Shown: in pieces, positions 56,103-64,000 of the stretch
How the letters are laid out: every line of letters begins with the position of its first letter
Position numbering within the stretch: position 1 is the stretch's first letter
Assembly: GCA_037367405.1 (NCBI GenBank)
Contig: JAZKJV010008269.1
Coordinates: forward strand, 1 to 64,000
DNA: 64,000 bases
Source of the DNA: Ottelia alismoides
Lineage: Eukaryota; Streptophyta; Magnoliopsida; Alismatales; Hydrocharitaceae
Direction of reading: 5' to 3'
Notes under the pieces: model-generated
What the model was told of the DNA's origin: nothing
What the model saw: only the letters and a program-made list of their open reading frames with translations
Databases searched by the model: none
Made by a program: the position numbers and the translations under genes

Positions 56103-57510
56103 TTTGCAAAGGTAAATAGAAGTCTGTATCTACAATTACGTCCTTATCAAACTTGACATTATCATAGACTTCACCAGCCTTATAGGAACACAGTAGTATT
56201 ACAAAATATACAAGGGATATAGTGTTCCCAGAAAGTCTTCACAAACATAAATAAAAAATGCTCATTTTTTTCTCGAGTTATTCAATATTTGTTATCTCCT
56301 TGCTGAAGAGTTAGAGATGTCCAACAAAATCACAGAATTCTTTACTAATTACCACAAGGTTTCGTGTCAAAAAACATTACATCCTAAAGGGCCGTTTTGT
56401 AACTGCATTGCACACCTTTCTCTATAAAGACATTCTCTTGTTTTCTATTGTTTGAAGGGAACGGTAATTATCTCGGGTTGTTTTAAGTTATTTATGGTGT
56501 TTTATTATCTATTAGTTCTTAGTCTAAAGGGAACATCCCCATTAGTAGCAATGTGCATACCTTAGGGCAGTCCTCTAGTTGGGATGTCCCAGAGAACTCC
56601 ATTACCAAAGGTGTAAATTCTTAAATTCACTGATTCATGACGTACCAAACTTCAAACTGCTTTACTTCATGGATTTTGGAATCAAAGACGTGCTCGACAT
56701 GTGAGGTGAGGGGTACTTCCTCACTCATCACACTCCATCTAGAACATAAATCAACTGTATACATGTTATACAAAACTAGGCAACATAGTAACCAAGATTC
56801 AGCTTAAAGTGAAAATCGACTGTAGATGAGGTAAACCTTTTTCAAAGTACGCGGTTTAAAAGCAATCATCTTAATAAAGGGTTGACCTTCCTCGCTATAA
56901 TAAACCACATATTTGCAATTGATTATGAGAATGGAATGTTACACGGTTGCATCATAAAATCATAACCCGGAAGTTATTGCACGCAAGAAGACATTTCAGC
57001 CAGCAATCGTCTTTGAAACTTCAGTTGCACTAGCAGAATCAACGATAACCATCAGATTGCGTAAAATAGGTTGTTTGTCGGATGTTAGGCATCTCAGGGA
57101 ATCTGAAAGACCATAATATGCTAAAGGATGCATAAAAAATAACGGGAAGCTCAGCCACCCGTTCTGTAGTCAAACAGAAAATGTGCATCTTCATATTTCG
57201 ATGCGCATGTCCAAGGAGGTGTGGCAGGAAGTGAGAGCTGAAGCATCTCGAGATATCATGCGCACACATATAGGTGCAGCGGCATGACACCACTCTTCTG
57301 AATTCATGGGTGCCTGCATCGATTACAAGTTTCTAAAAAAAATAAAGAACATCAATGAACTCACGATCCTTGGAAAAGATGGACTTCAAAGGCATAGAGT
57401 GAAGATGTGTTTTTACCTGGAAAATAGGATCCTGCATGTCTCAAAATCGAAATTGTCAAAAGAAATCAGAAAGTGCACAATAATCACGTAGTAATGTGGT
57501 GTGGGCACAA
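56103..57510. other. Unassigned sequence
   Basis: 1.4 kb of moderately AT-rich sequence with no long open frame, LTR end or tRNA. The minus strand is open for 84 codons at 57039-57293 behind a T-rich acceptor-like site near 57337, but no family is recognised. It may be intron or intergenic sequence. Confidence 0.4.
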
Positions 57511-57521
57511 TCTGAAACGAG

Positions 57522-57608
57522 TTTTTTTTTTTTCACTAGTAGGATTCGAACCCTGGTCCTTTAAAGTGGGAGCCACCGCTTCTACCACCAGACCATTAGA
57601 GGGGTTCC
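57522..57608 (-). mobile_element. Very short tRNA-derived SINE (87 bp)
   Basis: On the minus strand a tRNA-like body has box-A-like TGGTCTGGTGG and an exact box B GGTTCGAATCC, then ACTAGTG and twelve A. TCTGAAACGAG flanks both sides (57511-57521 and 57609-57619). The poly(A) end and target duplication show retroposition by LINE machinery. It has no room for a tRNA-unrelated body. Confidence 0.85.
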
Positions 57609-57619
57609 TCTGAAACGAG

Positions 57620-58241
57620 ATTTCCCAGTGATGTGCGCCTCAGCGGAGTACAGGAGATCTGGTAGCACTCAACATTTTAAAGTCTTAGTTATGCTGTAAT
57701 ACAGGATAAGCTGACATGTCTCAAGTCAGTATTTCATCCAATCCAAGCCAATTTTGAATCTTCTGGTTTCCATGTAGAACTTATCCTTGCATAGCTGAGA
57801 ATGATGTTACAAATTGGATTTTAAAGTAGTCACCATCAGATCAGAGGGATAGTTGGCATAGATTTAGTTCAAGAAGTATTTTCTTGGATCGATGTGACAG
57901 GGTCCTATATGGCACTCTGTTCCTACATTTCGAGGTATTCCTGGATGGATGTAGTTCCTATGGTTCCAGCTTTTTTCTAATATAGATAAAAGTCAACCTT
58001 CCCTTCAAGGCAATGTGGATTTTGTCATGAGGGAATAAGACCAACATCACTAGATTGGACATATTAAGGGCATGCAAAATCTAGAGATATTTCTTTCATA
58101 TTTGTTGCCTGAAAGAAGCTAACTCGGATGATGGAGTTCATCAATTGAACCAAAACAAAGAATAACAAATGTACCTTTCCTTTTGAAAAAAATCATATCA
58201 TAAACCTTTTCACCAATGTTTGCCACTGAGAATTTCCAATG
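57620..58241. other. Unassigned sequence between two SINEs
   Basis: About 620 bp with no recognised gene or repeat ends. Confidence 0.4.
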
Positions 58242-58258
58242 AAATAATTGTTTAGAAA

Positions 58259-58453
58259 TAAAAAATGGTGAAGCCTTCTCCCACTTTAAGTAGGGTCGGC
58301 TACATGGATTCTTGCTCAAATCCATATTGAAAGATCTGACTATTTTTTACGCTGGATGTCGACTACCTAACGCAACCCCCACAAGGGGGATTTGAACCTT
58401 GGTCTTTTGGGTGGTAGACCCACTGCACTACCACCGACCATTGGAGTGGATAC
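58259..58453 (-). mobile_element. tRNA-derived SINE (195 bp)
   Basis: On the minus strand: box-A-like TGGTCGGTGGTAGTGCAGTGG, box B GGTTCAAATCC, then a tRNA-unrelated body containing ATGTAGCCGACCCTACTTA and GTGGGAGAAGGCT, a 3' block found in many plant SINEs, and a short A run. A 17-bp duplication with one mismatch (AAATAATTGTTTA-AAA) flanks it at 58242-58258 and 58454-58470. Confidence 0.85.
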
Positions 58454-58592
58454 AAATAATTGTTTATAAAGAAGTAAAAAAAATATGAACACAAGTCAGA
58501 CAATATACAAAGAATCAATGCAAGCTTTCAGAAGAGCCGACACCAAGCTTAATAACCCTAACCGATGCCTCAAAGCCTGGCTGTCAATTGAC

Positions 58593-58724
58593 CTGCCAGC
58601 TGCTGTATTGTCCAACTTGACGGGACCAGTCCAGCAGGCTATCCACACCATGCAGCATGACATCAGCTCCTTGAAATAACAACTCTACTCGCTCAGCTAT
58701 GAGAGTTGCATCAGCCAATTCATC
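58593..58724 (-). CDS. Exon-like block of an unidentified host gene
   Basis: On the minus strand exactly 44 codons are open between a CTAG acceptor (GTCAGTCTAG before GAT) and a CAG|GTCAAT donor. The product reads DELADATLIAERVELLFQGA, then DVMLHGVDSLLDWSRQVGQY and SSWQ. Composition (helical, charged, Trp and Met present, no low complexity) is that of real coding sequence, and 132 bp is a whole number of codons. No family is recognised. Neighbouring exons were not found within the window with confidence, so it may be an isolated fragment, a captured exon, or part of a gene with long introns. Only the splice-site fit and protein-like character support it. Confidence 0.4.
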
Positions 58725-59318
58725 CTAGACTGACCCTGTAAATTACAAACAATGCAGATTTTCACTTTTCTGCCATATATTCTTGAACATTGCTAGTGCT
58801 ACGACTCCACAAGTTGTTCATTCATGTATATTTACAATATCTCACGCTGAAATGTGTGATTCATGACTATTTGAAAGTAATTCTAATGCACGTGTCATTT
58901 TGTCGGGTTGAGGGCATCGATAATATTTTTAGAAAAATTACGTAACAATAATATGGGAGCCAACTGGGCTCACATCAAGCTCAAGTACTTGTACAATGAA
59001 CATCATGTGGTCCAAAACCCACTGGATACTGACTGTTACCCAGTGTAAACAGTACCCTGTAACCAGGTTCAAATTCCAACTAGCCAGTCAGATCTTGGAT
59101 ATTGCAATGATAACACAACCGAGGATGGAGTGTCAAAAAAAAACACAACCGAGGATGAAGGTGCAAGGGATGTTACATGTTTCAACTATGCCATGGATAA
59201 GTCATAAGCATACATCTCTTTTAGATACTATTATATATTCCCCCAAAATTCTATAAGATATGGCTTTCATTAGTGATGAGGGTGCAGATGCAAGGTTGCG
59301 CATTTTCTGCAAACGTGC
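58725..59318. other. Unassigned sequence
   Basis: About 600 bp without a recognised feature. If 58593-58724 is an exon on the minus strand, this would be upstream intron. Confidence 0.4.
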
Positions 59319-59525
59319 CTAGGTAATGGGAGGGATTTTAAGTTTCGGCTTGAAAACTGGTCGTAGAATGGGTTAGGCATATCCCAGATTGTTTTGCCTC
59401 AGCTGTTGGCTGGGATTGATTGCACAGTGTCGGAATGGAGTGTGGCTGCCAGCTTTGCAGCACTCCTTTTGAATCATAGAGTACATGTGATGGAGGTGGC
59501 TATGAAGGGGGAGTTATTGGATGCT
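59319..59525 (+). pseudogene. Possible LINE fragment
   Basis: One frame reads CLGNGRDFKFRLENWS, stop, then NGLGISQIVLPQLLAGIDCT and a SEWSVAASFAALLLNHRVHV segment. GNG-x4-F-W-x-D-x-W followed by FPxLF is the signature just before the zf-RVT finger of plant LINEs, and this fits loosely. It is the opposite strand to the LINE at 61245-63504. Confidence 0.3.
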
Positions 59526-59710
59526 TGAGTGAAATCAAGATATTTTATGGTCAACCCCTTCAGATAACCCTCGAAGAAATCGTCCTCAGATATGGGGCCA
59601 GATGTTCACTTAGATCCTTGCTTGATCTGGAATGCAAAGGCAACAATGAAGGTATGCCTACATGCTAAGCTACCATGACAGGTGACAAAGGTTTAAAGAT
59701 GTAGACAGGG

Positions 59711-60424
59711 TGTTACCAGTAACACCCCAAGTCCCAGGGACAAGACATGCATGCCATGGAGGTTATCGCACACCCATGTGGTTCGGTGGCCACATGACAA
59801 AGTTCTGAAGGACTTCATCTTAGCATACGAAGCTTAGGACAGATTACTACACGAAAGTCTGAAAGCCGTGGATTTCCCTTTTGGCACAATCCAAGTGTTT
59901 GGTGGTACTCGGTGGAGATTACGAGCAGAGCTGCAACAACTTATGCAGGAGCATGGAGATCGCTTGTGACATGGCAGATGACATGGCAAGCTGACGAAGC
60001 GAGTGATGTGGCATCGATTGCAGAAGGCGAAGGACTACAACGGAGCCGAAGAGCGAAGGCATGTAAATAATCACATTAGAGTGCGAAGGGTCTCCGTAGA
60101 AGACGAAGAGTTTTGTTGATTGTACATGTAATAATGGGAACCCCTTGTATTCCCCACGCTAGTGTATATAGGGAGGGACATGGCCCATTCTCCTCAACAA
60201 CTCACTCGATAGGGAGTCTCTTGCTAGTAAGAAGAGAAGTTTAGTGCATGTTCATATTTCCTTGTGTGCTTGAGTGTTTGCGTGTTTGAAGTGTTCGAGC
60301 GGCATGGTTACTTGGCATGCTGGTATATGTCTTCACACATAGGGAGGGCCGGTCAGCTTGCAAGAAGCTAAAGCCACACATGTTAGAGTCTTAAAACTAC
60401 TTCTGAGATTTCAACCCCGTGACA
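59711..60424 (+). repeat. Element F 5' LTR (714 bp)
   Basis: TGTTAC at the start and GTGACA at the end are near-inverted. A TATA box (GTATATAGGG, TATATA at 60165-60170) lies about 450 bases in. No second LTR is available for confirmation, so the left edge is tentative. Confidence 0.6.
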
Positions 60425-60969
60425 ACTAGTATCAGAGCATCTGAAGATTGAAGATGGTTTCCAATGACGATCATATTGCTACCTCGGAGGGAGTTGTGGT
60501 GGAAATCCAGTCGATACTAGATACTCATGCCCATCGTTTGGCTTGATTGTACATGTAATAATGGTAACCCCTTGTATTCCCCACGCTAGTGTATATAGGG
60601 AAGGACATGGCCCATTCTCCTCAACAACTCACTCGATAGGGAGTCTGTTGCTAGTAAAAAGAGAAGTTTAGTGCATGTTCATATTTCCTTGTGTGCTTGA
60701 GTGTTTGCGTGTTTGAAGTGTTCGAGCGGCATGGTTACTTGGCATGCTGGTATATGTCTTCACACATAGGGAGGGCCGGTCAGCTTGCAAGAAGCTAAAG
60801 CCACACATGTTAGAGTCTTAAAACTACTTCTGAGATTTCAACCCCGTGACAACTAGTATCAGAGCATCTGAAGATTGAAGATGGTTTCCAATGACGATCA
60901 TATTGCTACCTCGGAGGGAGTTGTGGTGGAAATCCAGTCGATACTAGATACTCATGCCCATCGTTTGGC
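60116..60969 (+). repeat. 427-bp direct tandem duplication
   Basis: Unit 1 is 60116-60542 and unit 2 is 60543-60969, nearly identical (about four single-base differences seen, including GGGAACC/GGTAACC and AGGGAGG/AGGGAAG). Each unit holds the LTR from its TATA box to its end, the PBS, and the first codons of gag up to CATCGTTTGGCTT. The near identity points to a recent event. Confidence 0.93.
60427..60438 (+). other. Primer-binding site of element F (tRNA-iMet), first copy
   Basis: TAGTATCAGAGC, one mismatch to TGGTATCAGAGC, two bases after the LTR. The duplication places an identical second site at 60854-60865. Confidence 0.75.
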
Positions 60970-61244
60970 TTGATTGGAGGGCGTGACGAGGTGGGATCGT
61001 CAGCCATCGATGATGGGATCCCCGCTCAGTTGACATTGTGAAGGCGCTTGGAGAGATTAGAGGAGCTTGAGGCCTTGGTGCAGGAGCTACATGAAGAACT
61101 CTCCGTCATTAAAAAGGCAGTGGCAAACGATTGTGGATCCAGCAAGGCGCGAAGGCCGAAGGTTCCAGAGCCCAAGTCATTCTAGGGCACACAGTACCAA
61201 AGACTTGGAGACTTTTTGATGGAACATGGAGATGGACTTCAAAG
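60881..61244 (+). pseudogene. Element F gag, 5' part
   Basis: ATG 60881 (a duplicate of 60454) starts MVSNDDHIATSEGVVVEIQS and reaches a TGA at 60971. Beyond it, in shifting frames, come the segments KVPEPKSF, STKDLETF and WNMEMDFK (about 61150-61243), the conserved start of the Galadriel/Reina gag domain. It is interrupted by the LINE at 61245. Stops are at 60971 and 61016, plus TAG near 61184. Confidence 0.7.
61235..61244 (+). repeat. Target-site duplication of the LINE, left copy
   Basis: GACTTCAAAG, repeated as GACTTCGAAG at 63505-63514 (one difference). The left copy directly precedes the T run that is the LINE's poly(A) tail. Confidence 0.8.
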
Positions 61245-63504
61245 TTTTTTTTGAAGTCTAAAACCTCGGGGGAGACACTCGGTGGTGTTCACCCCTACTT
61301 TATTAGCAAAAGAGAAGAAACAAGTACAGAGAAAAACAAAGAAATAAGGAAACTCTACAAAGAACCCAGCTCGAACACCGAGAGGGAACTAGACCAACAG
61401 CCAGTCAGCAACAAGACGGGCACAGTGAGACAAAATATTTTCTTTGTAAAACCGTTGCCCCCTAAAAATAGCTTCATTCTCCCCAAGCCAGATCGCCCAA
61501 ATGCTCGCCAAGGGACGCAAGAGATCTCTGCGGTCCCTTTAGACATCAAAGACTCCCAAAAAGTAGCCGAGTCGGCGGTAATTATCCATCCCACAGCCGC
61601 CGCCTCCCAAACGCCCATAACCACCGGACATGTAAAGAAAAGATGATCCAAGGATTCCACGCCGCTGCCGCAGAGAGCACAATCCTCCGGGACCGAGGCG
61701 AGCATCCTAGCACACCGATCCCTCGTCAAAAGCATCTTCCTACGAAACAGCCACAGGAAGATACCAACCCTCTCCGGAAGCTTCAAGCCCCACACAAAGT
61801 TGCAGTCACGCATCAACACCTCCACCCTCGGCTGGGTGGAGGAAGAAATCGTCAAATACGCCATCCTCGTCGTGAAGGCCCCCCCCTCCAGGCCCAGTGA
61901 TCCCTCCCCCACGTGGGTCTAGACGCACCACTGATCGAATCCAATAGACGGAGGAAATCGTGGAGCCGCTGGTCGGAAAGGTTGCTATGAAGGATGGGGA
62001 ACCAATCATCCCCGGACCAATAAGAGGCAACGGATGCATTCCTATCAGCCGCTAAAGCAAATAAGCGTGGAAACTTCTCACCAAGAGGCACCCCACCAGC
62101 CCAAATGTCTTTCCAGAATCTGAAGACTTGTCCGTCACCAAGCAACGGAGCAAAAAGATTAGAGTATTTTGAACCCACCGCCAACACCCCACGCCAGAAA
62201 GGCGTCCGCGGCCCAAGACAATCCTCCGGGCCCGGCAGCGACCCGCCCATGTCATGGATCTTGCGCAAGACGACAGAGCAGAAATCCTTGCTAGCACCCC
62301 ACAGTCTATTCACCCATTTCAGGAGAAGGGCGTCATTAACACGGTCCAGCAGACGAATGCCAAGCCCCCCTCGCACTTACGCCTCGTCACTTCCTCCCAA
62401 CCCACCAAATGCAGCCCTCTCGCAGCCGCCCCATTCCTCCCCCACAGAAACCTCCGCATCAACTTCTCAATACGACAGCGAATCCCAGAAGGCACCTGTC
62501 GGTTGGAGAGAAAATAAACGGGGATAGAAGACAAAACCGATTTGAGGAGGACGAGGCGGCCACCCCTCGAAAGCATAGCCGAGCTCCAGCCGGAAAGCCG
62601 CAACTCCACCTTCTCCACAACCTTGGACCAGTCACTCAAACGAGTCCTGTCCGTGCCCAGCAGCATGCCCAGATAATCAAAAGGTAAAGGGTCCGGCAAC
62701 GAGCCCAAAATCAACCCGTAGTCAGCCGCCTCCTCCGCTTCCAAACCAAACGGAACCACCTTAGACTTGTTTGCGTTCTTGAACAGGCCCGACATCTCAC
62801 TGAAAACCTCCAGACTTGCCGCCATGGCAGAGACCTCGTCACGCCCCCCCCCCCCAATGAATAAGATCGTGTCATCGGCATACTTGAGGAGAGGGACCAC
62901 CCTCTCGCCGCAGGAGAAGCCCATCGAGAGACCACTATCAACCACCCGACACGTCATCCGAGCAAGCACATCTACCGCCACCACGAACAGGAGAGGCGCC
63001 AGAGGGCAACCCTGTCGCACCCCCCTCCGTGGCTGGAATAGACCTCCCACCAAGCACCCATTCACCATAATCGAGAAGGAAGCCGCAGAGACACAGCGGC
63101 GCATCCACGAAATCCACATCTCTGGGAATCCCCGAGTCCTTAAAACCGACCAAATGAAGCTCCAATCGAGACAGTCATAGGCCTTCGCAAAGTCGACTTT
63201 CCACAGCACTCCACGAGTCCCCTCCCTGGCCCACTTCGTGACCATCTCCGAAGCCAAAGCCGTAACGTCGGCAATCTGTCTTCCACGAATGAACGCCGCC
63301 TGCATCGGGGAAATGATCCCATCAAGCACAGGGGCCAGTCTATGCGCAAACACCTTCGCCACAATCAAATAGAGACCATTCGAATTTCGAGATGGCAATA
63401 GGACGGAAATCCTCAATACGCTCGGCGGAGGAGAACTTCGGCAGCAAGATAATGAGAGCCCTATTGATCTTGTCAAATCCAGCATTACCCTCACAGAATT
63501 GTTA
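61245..63504 (-). mobile_element. 5'-truncated L1-type LINE
   Basis: 2260 bp on the minus strand with an eight-A tail (61245-61252) and a 10-bp target duplication. It contains most of RT and the C-terminal zf-RVT finger; ORF1 and the endonuclease are missing, as is usual after incomplete reverse transcription. It is inserted in element F's gag. Confidence 0.92.
61355..63504 (-). pseudogene. LINE reverse transcriptase and zf-RVT domain
   Basis: RT motifs on the minus strand: SPMQAAFIRGRQIADVTALA, then WKVDFAKAYDCLDWSFIW with the first catalytic Asp, RRGVRQGCPLAPLLFVVAVD, the catalytic LKYADDTILF (about 62880-62910), and FDYLGMLLG. Downstream, GDGQVFRFWKDIWAGGVPLG and the finger CALCGSGVESLDHLFFTCPV (about 61620-61680). 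Frameshifts lie near 63385, 62370 and 61885. The ORF ends at 61355 and a 100-bp 3' tail follows. The active-site residues are intact although the frame is not. Confidence 0.92.
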
Positions 63505-63514
63505 GACTTCGAAG
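63505..63514 (+). repeat. Target-site duplication of the LINE, right copy
   Basis: GACTTCGAAG; counterpart of 61235-61244. Confidence 0.8.
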
Positions 63515-64000
63515 GCGGAGAAGGCAGTCTTAGCAATGATGTACATGTCCGACCACGTAAAGCTATGGTGGAGGAGCCATTCATCCGAAGGAAGAACATA
63601 TATCTCACCATGAGATGAGTTCGTGAAGGAGCAGTTCCTACCCACTTCTTGGGTAGCGAGGGAAGCACTCGAAAGGCTGAAGCAAACGAAAACTTTGCAT
63701 GAGTAGATGAAGCAGTTCTCATCGTTGTTGCTAGACATCAAAAGTACTTTTGAAGAGGACAAACTCTTTAATTTCATGGTGGATCTCCAGAATTGAGCTC
63801 GTGTGGAGCTTAGGAGGCAACAGGTAAAGGACTAGGCAGCCATCACTGTAACGGATGAAATGGTCAACTAGAAAGTCCAACCTACCTTGAAGAAGGAGAA
63901 TGAGAAGGCAAAGAGTATGTCTAAAGAGAAGAGCAACGGGAAGATAAAAAAACCTGGTAAGGTTGAAGCTTTTAAGGAAGGAGCGGAGTCCTCCCAGAAG
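63515..64000 (+). pseudogene. Element F gag, continuation after the LINE
   Basis: Continues the gag domain: EKAVLAMMYMSDHVKLWWRS, then FVKEQFLPTSWVAREALERL and a FSSLLLDIKSTFEEDKLFNF segment. FVKEQF-P--W-AREAL, the LLDI segment and EEDKLFNF are typical of Galadriel/Reina gags. It is followed by a Lys-rich stretch (KKENEKAKSMSKEKSNGK) where the zinc knuckle would come next. Stops occur at about 63614, 63675 and 63796. It runs off the window. Confidence 0.8.

Larger units (their letters stand above)
59711..64000 (+). mobile_element. Element F: Galadriel/Reina-like gypsy element, runs off the window
   Basis: LTR 59711-60424, degraded tRNA-iMet PBS, and a gag of the chromovirus Galadriel/Reina type split by a LINE. 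A 427-bp tandem duplication affects the LTR end, PBS and gag start. pol and the 3' LTR, if present, lie beyond 64000. Clade is inferred from gag segments only. Confidence 0.7.

Noticed and set aside
57522..57608. A functional tRNA gene
   Set aside because: Box B is exact, but a poly(A) end and an 11-bp target duplication show retroposition; the arms do not pair as a clean cloverleaf.
62105..62687. Plus-strand frames of 87-140 codons across the LINE
   Set aside because: Antisense to the clear minus-strand RT; GC-rich codon use opens both strands.

Overview
This window is plant nuclear DNA made almost entirely of nested transposable elements. All the long-terminal-repeat (LTR) retrotransposons have plant hallmarks: Athila-type Ty3/gypsy elements primed by tRNA-Asp, a Tekay/Del-type chromovirus with a C-terminal chromodomain, a Galadriel/Reina-like gag, Ty1/copia elements primed by initiator tRNA-Met, an L1-type LINE with a zf-RVT zinc finger, and tRNA-derived SINEs. 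The species cannot be named from sequence alone; a large repeat-rich angiosperm genome fits. I found no complete host gene. One 132-bp piece on the minus strand (58593-58724) looks like a real exon.

Layout. Element D (Ty1/copia, plus strand) is the oldest backbone. The end of its 5' LTR lies at 1-963, gag to integrase run to 4988, RT/RNase H resume at 38701-40380, and 3' LTR pieces lie at 40394-40810 and 51590-about 52555. Element A (Athila-like, 4989-38695, target-site duplication GTAAG) sits in D just before its RT. Element B (Athila-like, 10435-28373, duplication TCGGA) sits inside A's gag. Element C (Tekay-like chromovirus, 40811-51584, duplication ATATG) sits in D's 3' LTR, and a short SINE sits in D's RNase H region. 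Removing B with one copy of its duplication restores A's gag frame; removing A restores D's coding order.

From about 52555 to 56102 is a 3'-truncated minus-strand copia element (E) with its own 5' LTR and primer-binding site. Two small terminal-inverted-repeat (Harbinger-like) insertions lie in it. From 56103 to about 59710 is low-copy-looking sequence with two SINEs that have clear target duplications, the exon-like block and a possible LINE scrap. From 59711 to the end is a Galadriel-like gypsy element (F). A 427-bp tandem duplication copies half its LTR, its primer-binding site and the gag start. Its gag is split by a 5'-truncated LINE (61245-63504, minus strand).

None of the elements looks able to move by itself: every gag-pol has several stops or frameshifts, and many stops fit C-to-T decay. 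B also lacks RNase H and nearly all of integrase, yet has full-length LTRs and a perfect target duplication. The most unusual structure is in A and B: repeated hairpin-forming copies of the polypurine tract (CTAAGTATAGGGGG) lie between integrase and the 3' LTR, and the very long LTRs carry GC-rich cores with clustered, palindromic CACGTG boxes.
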